Shown here: positions 1 to 6,690 of the stretch, piece by piece
Position numbering within the stretch: the first letter of the stretch is position 1
Layout: each line of letters starts with the position of its first letter
From: an uncultured Oscillibacter sp.
GTDB taxonomy: Bacteria > Bacillota > Clostridia > Oscillospirales > Oscillospiraceae
Length of the DNA stretch: 25,133 nucleotides
Assembly: GCF_900546705.1 (NCBI RefSeq)
Contig: NZ_URDP01000027.1
Coordinates: 1-25,133 of the forward strand
Direction of reading: 5' to 3'
The notes under the pieces: generated by a model
Databases searched by the model: none
What the model was told of the DNA's origin: nothing
The model's input: only the letters and a program-made list of their open reading frames with translations
Position numbers and translations under genes: made by a program

Positions 1-59
1 GGGAGAGCGCTTGACTGGCAGTCAAGAGGTCAGCGGTTCGATCCCGCTTATCTCCACCA
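1..59 (+). tRNA. tRNA-Ala(GGC), 5' end cut off by the window edge
   Basis: The 3' three quarters of a tRNA are visible. The anticodon stem is 10-14 paired with 22-26, and its seven-base loop places anticodon GGC at 17-19, which reads the alanine codon GCC. The T arm (stem AGCGG/CCGCT with a TTCGATC loop) follows, then the acceptor 3' strand, discriminator A56 and an encoded CCA at 57-59. The acceptor 5' strand and part of the D arm lie outside the window, so the identity rests on the anticodon alone. Confidence 0.85.
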
Positions 60-60
60 A

Positions 61-94
61 AAAGTCCTGAAATCGTAGGATTTCAGGACTTTTT
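61..94 (+). terminator. Rho-independent terminator after tRNA-Ala
   Basis: An inverted repeat of 11 bp (64-74 with 79-89, loop GTAG) is extended by A61-63/T90-92 and followed by a T-run. It starts two bases after the tRNA CCA. The A-run before the stem means it could also stop minus-strand transcription coming from the small gene at 200-385. Confidence 0.85.
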
Positions 95-199
95 GCTTTT
101 TCTGTCAGCTGATGCGGACAGAATTTTAAAAGACTGTCCCGGCGGTCGGACCGTGCGGCCTTGTGAAAGGCACGTTCATCCGGCCGCCGGGGCATCATT

Positions 200-385
200 T
201 TACGGAGCTTTGTCCTGCTTGTCCTCCCAGTCCGGCGGAAGCGGATGCCATGCCGGCGGCTCTTTTCGGCGCAAGCTCCGCCGGATGCGCGCCAGCACCC
301 CCTCCACCAGATGGAACCACAGGTTCCCCACGAGAAACACCACAATCAGGACCAGCAAGAACGCTCCAATGGCTCCCAGGCTCAT
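200..385 (-). CDS. Small single-pass membrane protein, function unknown
   Basis: This 61-aa peptide begins MSLGAIGAFLLVLIVV. One hydrophobic helix covers about residues 4-22, followed by a basic stretch (around residues 27-37, with RIRRSLRRK) and a proline/tryptophan-containing polar tail ending DKAP. Basic residues after the helix suggest an N-out, C-in topology. The ATG at 385 lies 7 bp after the stop of the 161-aa gene, with only a weak purine-rich stretch ahead of it, so it is probably translated by coupling to that gene. The frame stays open upstream, but that part overlaps the neighbour and has no sensible composition. I do not recognise a family. The tight spacing suggests the two products work together. 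Confidence 0.6.
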   Translation of the reverse strand: MSLGAIGAFLLVLIVVFLVGNLWFHLVEGVLARIRRSLRRKEPPAWHPLPPDWEDKQDKAP

Positions 386-392
386 GACGCTC

Positions 393-878
393 TCACTTCT
401 TGGCGAACCGGCTGAGGAAGAAGTCCGTAAAGGCGGCCAGCTCCGCCTCCTGGGAGACATAGACGTACAGGGATTCGTCATCCAGCCAGTCGTATGCGTT
501 GATGCCGATGTAGCCCTTTCGGTCGGGGTAGATGATAAAGGCATCGGTGGGATACTTGTTCCGGTAGGCCTTCAGGATCTCATCGCGGCGGTAATAGGTG
601 GGATCGCCGCAGCCGGACAGATCCGGCACAGTGGGGACCACCACGATGGTCTGGGTGGAGTCGTTCCATCCTACGATCAGATTGCCGATTTTCGTCTTGC
701 TGCCGTGGACGAAGCCGTAGTTGAACCGGGCCACATCCTCGGTGTAGCCGAAAATCAGCCGGTAGGAATCCCCGCCTTCCACCACCTGATTGAACAGCGC
801 CCGCATCTTCTCCGCGTTGGCTCTGCTCTTCTCCTGGTCCACTTCCGGGCCCTGAAAGAATTTGCTGAAAAATCCCAT
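393..878 (-). CDS. Conserved-looking hypothetical protein (161 aa)
   Basis: The protein starts MGFFSKFFQG and is soluble and mixed alpha/beta by eye. An amphipathic aromatic N-terminus is followed by a helical charged region (about 15-35), alternating hydrophobic strands (for example LIVGW, TIVVVPTVP, AFIIYP), and an acidic, aromatic C-terminal part with a final helix ending FAKK. A clear AGGAGG sits 8 bp before the ATG. No signal peptide or catalytic motif stands out. It is the first gene of a two-gene unit with the 61-aa membrane peptide, downstream of but terminated separately from the TetR gene. I do not recognise the family and assign no function. Confidence 0.75.
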   Translation of the reverse strand: MGFFSKFFQGPEVDQEKSRANAEKMRALFNQVVEGGDSYRLIFGYTEDVARFNYGFVHGSKTKIGNLIVGWNDSTQTIVVVPTVPDLSGCGDPTYYRRDEILKAYRNKYPTDAFIIYPDRKGYIGINAYDWLDDESLYVYVSQEAELAAFTDFFLSRFAKK

Positions 879-990
879 GTCGGTATCCTCCTGGTGTTTT
901 TTATTGGTAAGCCGGGAATCGCGCAGGAGCGCTCTCCGGCGGCTTCCTTGATTAAAGATGAAAAAATATATTTGTATTTATTTTGAGCGA

Positions 991-1039
991 AAAAAATCCG
1001 CCGGAACATGGCGCGGTGCGTACAGATTCAGGCGGATTT
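991..1039 (-). terminator. Terminator of the TetR-family gene
   Basis: A 9-bp inverted repeat (994-1002 with 1031-1039, AAATCCGCC/GGCGGATTT) has a 28-nt loop. On the minus strand it is followed by a run of T opposite the A-run at 991-996. It begins 8 bp after the TetR stop codon. The long loop makes it weaker than the other terminators here. Confidence 0.6.
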
Positions 1040-1046
1040 GGCCCTT

Positions 1047-1676
1047 TTACGGGCGAGGCGTTTCGTCCTGCACCTTCATGGAAGCCAGATGGTTTACGAT
1101 GGCGCGGATTTGGACGGCCACCGTTTCATCGGCAGCTTCCGGGACGAACAGAGGCAGTGCCTGGGGAATGGCCCGGCGGATAATCATGACCGTCAGGCTC
1201 AGATTGGTGAAAAGGGCCACTCTGGACGGAGTTGGCCGGATGCCGAAAATCCGGAGCAGGTCGCCGAACAGCCGGGCCTGCTTTTCCCGGAACAGGCGGT
1301 AGCTCTCCTGCGACAGACGGCGGAACAGGCGCTGCTGGTCCTCCACAGTCAGCACTGCAATGCCGTTTTGCTCGCCGTAGCAGCAGGTATGGAGGAACTG
1401 CGTGACCGCGCCCTGCCAGTCAAGACCGGGGTCTGACATCAACTGCTGCGCATAGGCCAGGATTCGGGGCTGCTGAAAGTACAGCGTCTCCACCACCAGG
1501 TCCTCCTTGGTGGGGAAGAAAGCATAGAAAAATGTACGGGAAATGCCCACGGCAGTGTAGATCTGCTCCACGGTGGTGTGCTGGATGCCCTGCCGGGCCA
1601 TGAGCTCCAGCCCGGTGGTAATCAGGGCCTCGCGGATCCGTGCCCGGTCCTCCTCGGAATAGGCAACCTTCGGCAT
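1047..1676 (-). CDS. TetR/AcrR-family transcriptional regulator
   Basis: This 209-aa protein has the standard TetR size. The N-terminal DNA-binding domain spans about residues 8-55 and includes the helix-turn-helix segment TTVEQIYTAVGISRTFFYAF (34-53) followed by the PTKEDL motif typical of the family. The remainder is an all-helical ligand-binding and dimerisation domain that cannot be assigned to a ligand. I chose the ATG at 1676 because GGAGG lies 8 bp upstream; a longer frame begins with TTG at 1706 but has no binding site of its own. The gene has its own promoter and terminator. The flanking ABC operon and the 161-aa gene are candidate targets, but nothing in the sequence links them directly. 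Confidence 0.9.
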   Translation of the reverse strand: MPKVAYSEEDRARIREALITTGLELMARQGIQHTTVEQIYTAVGISRTFFYAFFPTKEDLVVETLYFQQPRILAYAQQLMSDPGLDWQGAVTQFLHTCCYGEQNGIAVLTVEDQQRLFRRLSQESYRLFREKQARLFGDLLRIFGIRPTPSRVALFTNLSLTVMIIRRAIPQALPLFVPEAADETVAVQIRAIVNHLASMKVQDETPRP

Positions 1677-1690
1677 ATCCACATCCTCCA

Positions 1691-1714
1691 ATAAAATCAA
1701 ACTCAAAATTTTAT
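1691..1714. promoter_or_regulatory. Candidate TetR operator (inverted repeat)
   Basis: ATAAAAT (1691-1697) and ATTTTAT (1708-1714) form an inverted repeat with a 10-bp centre, spanning the expected transcription start and leader of the TetR gene. That is the usual place for an autoregulatory operator of this family. The sequence is AT-rich, so chance symmetry is possible. Confidence 0.4.
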
Positions 1715-1718
1715 CTTT

Positions 1719-1748
1719 ATTATACTGGGCCTTCCCGGGAAAAGCAAG
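1719..1748 (-). promoter_or_regulatory. Sigma-A promoter of the TetR gene
   Basis: On the minus strand a perfect TATAAT (1724 to 1719) is preceded by TTGCTT (1748 to 1743) with an 18-bp spacer. Transcription would start near 1712, about 35 nt ahead of the ATG at 1676. Confidence 0.65.
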
Positions 1749-1769
1749 AGGAAAGACGGTTCGGACAGA

Positions 1770-1801
1770 AAAAGCCCCGGATTCTGATGAATCCGGGGCT
1801 G
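1770..1801 (-). terminator. Terminator of the ABC exporter operon
   Basis: A perfect 11-bp stem (1774-1784 with 1791-1801, AGCCCCGGATT and its complement) with a 6-nt loop is followed on the minus strand by a T-run. It lies 10 bp after the DUF4340 gene stop codon. Confidence 0.9.
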
Positions 1802-1811
1802 CTGGTCGGGT

Positions 1812-3248
1812 TTAGTTCAGCACGATGGCGTTGACGGCCTCAATGAGGTCCACCACGTCGCTGCGGTCCACCAGGGAGACCGGCTCGCCGTCCACCACGG
1901 CCAGGCAGTGGCTGCCGTCATACCGGTAGAGGTCGATCTGCACGGTGGGGAAGGCCTCGTTGTCCAGATGGACGGTCAGGCTGATCTCCTCTTTCTGGGC
2001 GGGTTGCTCCTGGGTGAAGCTGTCCGCCTGGAGGGATTCCAGGGCAGAGCGGAAGTCCTCAATGTCCACTTCCTCGCCCTGATAATCGTACGTCCGGTCA
2101 TCGCCCTTGCCGTCGGTGGTGAGGGTGTAGTTTGCGCCGTCCAGAGAGATGTCGATTTGCGTGATGTCGCCGAAGTCGGCGGAGAGGACTTCCGTATGGC
2201 GCAGGTCGTCCTGCGACGCCTTCATCAGCGCGGTGTAGGTCTCTCCGTAGAGGCTGTAGATGATCTTGGAGTCGCCGATCCGCACATATGCGGTGATTTC
2301 CTCGTCCTCTTCCTGGGCGTCCTCCTGGCTGTCCTCCGCCGCCTGATCTGCATCCTTTGCCCGCTGGGCCGGGTCCCGGCTGATGGACACGGTGAGCGTG
2401 CCGGAGACTTCCTCTCCGTTTTCATCCTCGGTGGTATAGGCCACCTGCACCGTCAGCTCCGGATCGTCCAGACCGTAGTCTGCAAGGTCGTCCTCACCGG
2501 CATTGTAGGTCACATAGCTGCTCAGGTCCAGGTACTGGAGGGTCTGCAGGTAGCCCGTCACCTTGTCGGTGTCCAGAGGAAGGTCGCTGCCGTCCTCCTG
2601 CCGGGCGAAGTAAACGTCGTCGGCGCAGTAGGTGCGGGTACTGTCCTCCGAGTAGGCCTCGTAGTCGATCTGGTAATTCTCACTGCCGGAGAAGATGATC
2701 TGGGACACCCGGCTCAAATCGGGAATATCGTCCTGGGCGATCAGGTCCCGCAGCGTGATGTTGAAGTAGTTCAGGGGGTCGTCCGCCACCAGATACACAT
2801 TTCCGTCTCCGATGGAGACGTACCGCTGGGAGTCCATGGAGCTGTAATCACCCAGGGAGATGGTGTAGTCCGTGTCCTCCGTGGTGATGTGGATGGTGCA
2901 CTGGGGATCGTCCAGCCCGTACTGGGACAGGTCCTCCGGGTCCTGAATGATGAACGCGGCCCCCATGGCCTGGAACTGCTCCAGCAGTCCCTGGATCTTC
3001 TCATCATCTGCGGGGAATGCGTCGTCGTCATCGTAGTGCCAGGAGCCGTCGGACTTGTGGAAGGAGAGCGTCTGGCCGTCGTACGTCCAGGAGAGGGCCT
3101 CCACGGAGTCCGTGGGGATCTCCAGCACCACCTCTCCGCTGGTTTCGATCTGCTCCTGGTGGGCCTGGTACCGGCTCAGGGCGAAGGTGGCGGCGCAGGC
3201 CACCACCAATACGCCCAGCAGGATATAGAGCTTTTTAAACCGCTTCAT
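1812..3248 (-). CDS. DUF4340-domain protein of a gliding-type ABC system
   Basis: This 478-aa protein has an N-terminal membrane anchor or uncleaved signal (MKRFKKLYILLGVLVVACAA). A long acidic extracytoplasmic region of beta-rich DUF4340 character follows. The hexapeptide YGLDDP occurs twice (about residues 110 and 258), each followed by a strand-rich segment and then a SLGDY- or IGDSK-type turn, indicating an internal repeat. A very acidic linker lies around 298-318. The family typically accompanies GldF/GldG-type ABC transporters as an outer-face partner; its biochemical role is unknown. The start overlaps the GldG-like gene by 14 bp and has AAGGAGG ahead of it. It is the last gene of the operon. 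Confidence 0.85.
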   Translation of the reverse strand: MKRFKKLYILLGVLVVACAATFALSRYQAHQEQIETSGEVVLEIPTDSVEALSWTYDGQTLSFHKSDGSWHYDDDDAFPADDEKIQGLLEQFQAMGAAFIIQDPEDLSQYGLDDPQCTIHITTEDTDYTISLGDYSSMDSQRYVSIGDGNVYLVADDPLNYFNITLRDLIAQDDIPDLSRVSQIIFSGSENYQIDYEAYSEDSTRTYCADDVYFARQEDGSDLPLDTDKVTGYLQTLQYLDLSSYVTYNAGEDDLADYGLDDPELTVQVAYTTEDENGEEVSGTLTVSISRDPAQRAKDADQAAEDSQEDAQEEDEEITAYVRIGDSKIIYSLYGETYTALMKASQDDLRHTEVLSADFGDITQIDISLDGANYTLTTDGKGDDRTYDYQGEEVDIEDFRSALESLQADSFTQEQPAQKEEISLTVHLDNEAFPTVQIDLYRYDGSHCLAVVDGEPVSLVDRSDVVDLIEAVNAIVLN

Positions 3249-4692
3249 TTTGCGTCCTCCTTCTCTTGATAACCACGCAGATACCGATTCCCAGATACAC
3301 CAGGGGGAATACGCCGATCATCGTCACTTTCAGCAGCGAGGAGACGGAGTCGCTGATGGTCAGATAGTTGTAGTTGAGGGACTTGCTGCGGATGGCCATG
3401 GCCTCGCTTTCCCCGATCAGGGAGGAGAGAGCGTTCATGCCCAGGTTCACGTTGGCGCCGGAGGAGTAGGCGTTGTAGGTGTCATCCAGGAAGCTGGAAG
3501 AGGAGAACCAGACCACCTGCCCGCCGCCGGCGCAGTCGATGGAGACTCCCAGGGCGAAGGGACCGTCGATGTCCCCGTCCTCCTTTTCATAGGTGGTGAG
3601 GTCATACCCGGCCACCTTGCTGAAAGCGTCGTCGGAGGTGGTGAGCAGCGTGGTGACAGTGGCAGTGCCGGTGTCCTCCTGGACGGTCAGGCCTGTGGAG
3701 ATGGGCAGGATGGGGAAATAGTGCTCCTCCATCAGCGAGTCGGTGATGTCGCTGCTGGACAGATCCGGCATCAGGGCGAAGGGGGACTGGAAGGCGTAGT
3801 GCTCCCGGTCGCCTTCAATGACGATGCCCTCGCTGGCGGTGACGCCGTAGTCGGCCAGAAGACTGTAGAGATTATCCAGCGACGCACCCTCCGCCGGGCC
3901 CGCCATGACCATCAGCTTGCCGCCGTCGGACACGTAGTCGGCGAGCATATCCTTTTCCTCCGTGGAGATGTCGCTGGTGGGACCGTAGATCATCACGCAG
4001 TCCGCCTCGTCGGGAATTTCGTCCACGTTGAGCAGGGAGAAGGTGGTCAGCTGGATGTTGTCCTTTTCGATCTGCTGGCTGAAGGTGGAGGGAAGCTCCG
4101 CCTCGCCGTGGCCTTCCAGGACATACACCTGGGGCTGCTCCTCGTTGACCACGTAGTCGATGGCGGAGGTGATGGCGCCCTCGCCGTCGAAGGAGGTGTT
4201 GTAGGAGTAGGAGGTCATGTCTGCCTGGTAGAGGTAGATGTCGTCGTAACCGATGAACCGGCTGCGGTCGCCGCACTCCACCACCAGGCTGTTGTTCTGC
4301 ACGGTCTCGTCCGTGTACTGCTGGGCGAAGGTGGGATACACGTCCGGGTTCTTCTTGACCACCTTGATGTGGTCGGACAGGCTCTCATACTTGCCCAGCA
4401 GGTTTTCGATGACGTCATCCTCCTGACCGGACTGGACGATCCAGTAGATGGTCACGTCCTCCTGCAAGGCGTTGACCACCACCTTGGTGTTGCTGGTGAT
4501 GGAGTAGAGCTTGGAGGCGCTGATGTCGTACTTGGTGAGATTGGTGGGCAGCGCGGATACGAATACGTTCACCACGATCAAAATGGCCAGCACCACGGCA
4601 CTCAGGGCCAGGGAATAGCTTCCGCCCCGGAAGGCGATGCGGTTTTGCTCCGAACTTGGCTGCCGGGGCTTGGAAAACAGCGGTTTTTTCAT
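3235..4692 (-). CDS. GldG-family ABC transporter auxiliary protein
   Basis: This 485-aa protein has one N-terminal transmembrane helix (about 28-48) after a basic cytoplasmic stretch. A large extracytoplasmic part contains the family pattern YDISASKLYSITSNT near residues 55-69 and a Rossmann-like DUF4350/GldG core with VYVLEGHGE, VMIYGPTSDIS and GGKLMVMAGPA. A second transmembrane helix lies at the C-terminus (about 455-475), followed by KRRR. In Bacteroidota the related GldG acts with GldA and GldF in gliding. Here, in a presumed Firmicute, the role is unknown and probably concerns export or envelope remodelling. GAGGAGG precedes the start, which shares one base with the permease stop codon (TGATG). 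Confidence 0.85.
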   Translation of the reverse strand: MKKPLFSKPRQPSSEQNRIAFRGGSYSLALSAVVLAILIVVNVFVSALPTNLTKYDISASKLYSITSNTKVVVNALQEDVTIYWIVQSGQEDDVIENLLGKYESLSDHIKVVKKNPDVYPTFAQQYTDETVQNNSLVVECGDRSRFIGYDDIYLYQADMTSYSYNTSFDGEGAITSAIDYVVNEEQPQVYVLEGHGEAELPSTFSQQIEKDNIQLTTFSLLNVDEIPDEADCVMIYGPTSDISTEEKDMLADYVSDGGKLMVMAGPAEGASLDNLYSLLADYGVTASEGIVIEGDREHYAFQSPFALMPDLSSSDITDSLMEEHYFPILPISTGLTVQEDTGTATVTTLLTTSDDAFSKVAGYDLTTYEKEDGDIDGPFALGVSIDCAGGGQVVWFSSSSFLDDTYNAYSSGANVNLGMNALSSLIGESEAMAIRSKSLNYNYLTISDSVSSLLKVTMIGVFPLVYLGIGICVVIKRRRTQNEAV

Positions 4693-5555
4693 CAGTTGTA
4701 CCTCCTCTTTTCAAGGGACTGTACGGATAAGAACAGGAAAAACACGATGACCGTGCAGTAGTAGACGATGGCCGTCATGTCGAAGACGCCGTTGACGAAG
4801 GAGGTGAACCGCTCGAAGAGGGACAGTTGGGTCATGATGGCGGGCAGGAGCCCCTCGAAGACGCTGGAGTTCACAAAGAGGAGCAAAATGGTGGCTGCAA
4901 TCAGGATAAAGCAGAACCAGTAGGCTAGATTTCCGTTTTTCGTTACATACCGGATCACCGCGCCCAGGGCCAGAATGATGACCACCAGCGCCGCAGCTGA
5001 GCCGGCGGCGGTGGAGGAGACGTACTCGGAGAGGCTGACGCTGTAGTAGTTGAGCAGGATCACCGCAATGCCGATGCCGGCGGCCAGGCCCTGGTTATCC
5101 GTCAGGGAGGAGATGAACATCCCCAGGGCGATGAGTGCCGCGCCCAGGATAAAGAAGGCCAGGATGGAGCCATAGGAGGTCAGCAGGTATACGTCGCCGA
5201 ACCGGGAGAAGATGAGAGGATAGAGGGAGATGACGGCCAGGGGGATGAGATAGAGGACCAGCAATGCCGCATACTTTCCCAAAATGACCTGGGTGGTGGT
5301 GATGGGAAGGGAGTAGAGCAGCTGGTCGGTCTTTTGCCGCTTTTCCTCTGCGATGACCCGCATGGTCAATATGGGGACGATCACCACGAAGATCAGGCTG
5401 CTGAAGTCCAGCACGAATTCAAAGTTGCTGACGGCGGCCTGGATGTTGTAGAGCACGGCGCCGATGCCCACGAATGCCAGCAAAAACGCGCCGAACACAT
5501 AGGCTGTCAGCGTGTGGAAGTAGTTGCGGAGCTCATGTTTGAAAACGGCCCTCAT
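4692..5555 (-). CDS. ABC-2 type permease (GldF-like)
   Basis: This 287-aa protein has six predicted transmembrane helices, with the first after the MRAVFKHELRNYF amphipathic start. The cytoplasmic segment EEKRQKTDQLLYSLPITT around 70-87 is typical of ABC-2 and NosY/GldF permeases. It would form the membrane channel for the ATPase encoded immediately upstream, whose stop codon overlaps this start by 4 bp (ATGA). The GldG-like and DUF4340 proteins encoded next are the expected extracytoplasmic partners. The exported substrate cannot be read from the sequence. Confidence 0.9.
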   Translation of the reverse strand: MRAVFKHELRNYFHTLTAYVFGAFLLAFVGIGAVLYNIQAAVSNFEFVLDFSSLIFVVIVPILTMRVIAEEKRQKTDQLLYSLPITTTQVILGKYAALLVLYLIPLAVISLYPLIFSRFGDVYLLTSYGSILAFFILGAALIALGMFISSLTDNQGLAAGIGIAVILLNYYSVSLSEYVSSTAAGSAAALVVIILALGAVIRYVTKNGNLAYWFCFILIAATILLLFVNSSVFEGLLPAIMTQLSLFERFTSFVNGVFDMTAIVYYCTVIVFFLFLSVQSLEKRRYN

Positions 5556-6532
5556 GTGCCGCTCACCTCACTTTCTTGGTCGGACGCTGCATCTGCGGTG
5601 CTCTCTGTCAGCTCCAGGAAGATCTCCTCAAGATTCGCCTTCTTGAGGGAGATTTCCACCAGTGCCCGGTTTTGCCGGGCAAAGGCAAAGAACAGCGTCC
5701 GGGAGAGGGCGCGGATATCGTCCGCGTCGGTCTTGAGTCGGACGGAGACCAGTCCGTCCTCCGGGAATTCTGTCTGCACATCGGTGATGTGGCTGATGCC
5801 GTCCAGGATTTCCCGGACTTCATCCTCCGATGCCTCGGCGGTAAAGTGGATCTCGTTGGGGGTCAGCAGCCGCTTTTCCAGGTTCTCCGGGCGGTCGAAG
5901 GCGATCAGCTTTCCCTTGGCGATGATGAGAATCTGGTCGCAGATGGTCTGCACCTCCGAGAGAATGTGGGAGCTGAAGATGACGGTGTGCTCCTGGCCCA
6001 GCTGCCGGATGAGATCGCGGATTTCGATGATCTGGATGGGGTCCAGGCCCACGGTGGGTTCGTCCAATATGATGACCCTGGGATTGCCCAGCAGGGCCTG
6101 GGCGATGCCAAGACGCTGCTTGTAGCCCTTGGAAAGAGCGGAAATGCACCGCTTGCGCACGTCTTCGATGCGGGTCTGCTGAATGACCTGATCGATCTGG
6201 CTGCGGAGTGCCTCGCCCCGCAGACCCTTGGCCTCGCCCACAAAGCGCAGATATTCCTCCGGCGTCTCGTTCATATACAGCGGGGGCTGTTCCGGCAGGT
6301 AGCCGATCAGCTTCTTTGCCTCGTTGGGCTCTTCGAAAATGTCATGGCCATCAATCCGGACGTGCCCTTTCGTGGCAGACAGACACCCGGTCATGATGTT
6401 CATGGTGGTGGACTTGCCGGCGCCGTTGGGTCCCAGAAAGCCGTATACATGCCCTTCCTCGATCTCAAAGGAAAGGTCGTCGACCGCCATGAAGTCGCCA
6501 TAGCATTTGGTTAAGTGCTCCACAGATATCAT
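5552..6532 (-). CDS. ABC transporter ATP-binding protein (GldA-like)
   Basis: This 326-aa ATPase has all expected motifs: Walker A GPNGAGKST (34-42), Q-loop around 82, signature LSKGYKQRL (133-141), Walker B VIILDEPT (153-160) and switch histidine 189. A C-terminal extension of about 100 residues is typical of exporters of this class. The ATG at 6532 has AAGGAGG about 6 bp upstream. An in-frame ATG 48 bp further up is not supported by a binding site and adds residues the family lacks. It is the first gene of the four-gene exporter operon and powers the downstream permease. Confidence 0.93.
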   Translation of the reverse strand: MISVEHLTKCYGDFMAVDDLSFEIEEGHVYGFLGPNGAGKSTTMNIMTGCLSATKGHVRIDGHDIFEEPNEAKKLIGYLPEQPPLYMNETPEEYLRFVGEAKGLRGEALRSQIDQVIQQTRIEDVRKRCISALSKGYKQRLGIAQALLGNPRVIILDEPTVGLDPIQIIEIRDLIRQLGQEHTVIFSSHILSEVQTICDQILIIAKGKLIAFDRPENLEKRLLTPNEIHFTAEASEDEVREILDGISHITDVQTEFPEDGLVSVRLKTDADDIRALSRTLFFAFARQNRALVEISLKKANLEEIFLELTESTADAASDQESEVSGT

Positions 6533-6588
6533 GGTTGACCTCCTTACTGCCGGGCAGACTGCGCCCGGCGCTTGTTGCATACAGCCGC

Positions 6589-6594
6589 ATTATA
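6589..6594 (-). promoter_or_regulatory. Possible -10 element of the ABC exporter operon
   Basis: On the minus strand a perfect TATAAT (6594 to 6589) lies 57 bp before the ATPase start and after the kinase terminator. I cannot find a convincing -35 element at normal spacing, so either the promoter needs an activator or this is chance. Confidence 0.35.
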
Positions 6595-6640
6595 AGCGCA
6601 TACCCTGAAAGGACGCTGAAGCTTTCCAAAAAGCGGGAGA

Positions 6641-6683
6641 ATAAAACAAAACACGCATGATTCCATCAAAATGGAACCATGCG
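6641..6683 (-). terminator. Terminator of the two-component operon
   Basis: Two 6-bp stem segments (CGCATG 6654-6659 with 6678-6683; TTCCAT 6661-6666 with 6671-6676) are separated by one mismatch and closed by a 4-nt loop. On the minus strand a T-rich tail (TGTTTTGTTTTAT) follows. The stem begins 8 bp after the kinase stop codon and separates the kinase from the ABC operon. Confidence 0.75.
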
Positions 6684-6690
6684 CGTTTGA

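Noticed and set aside
22..345. Minus-strand 107-aa open frame ending in the tRNA-Ala region
   Set aside because: It runs through the terminator and antisense to a tRNA, and its composition (runs of W, R, S) is that of a shadow frame. The 61-aa membrane gene in another frame explains the region better.
93..986. Plus-strand 297-aa open frame
   Set aside because: It is antisense to the well-supported 161-aa and 61-aa genes and begins inside the terminator; there is no ribosome binding site.
1908..4761. Long plus-strand open frames (453 and 503 aa) opposite the DUF4340 and GldG-like genes
   Set aside because: They are V/G/H/D-rich mirror frames caused by the high GC of the real genes; there is no family resemblance and the minus-strand genes have clear binding sites and overlaps.
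6533..6580. Longer start of the ABC ATPase at 6580
   Set aside because: The extra 16 residues are not part of ABC ATPases, and AAGGAGG directly precedes the ATG at 6532.
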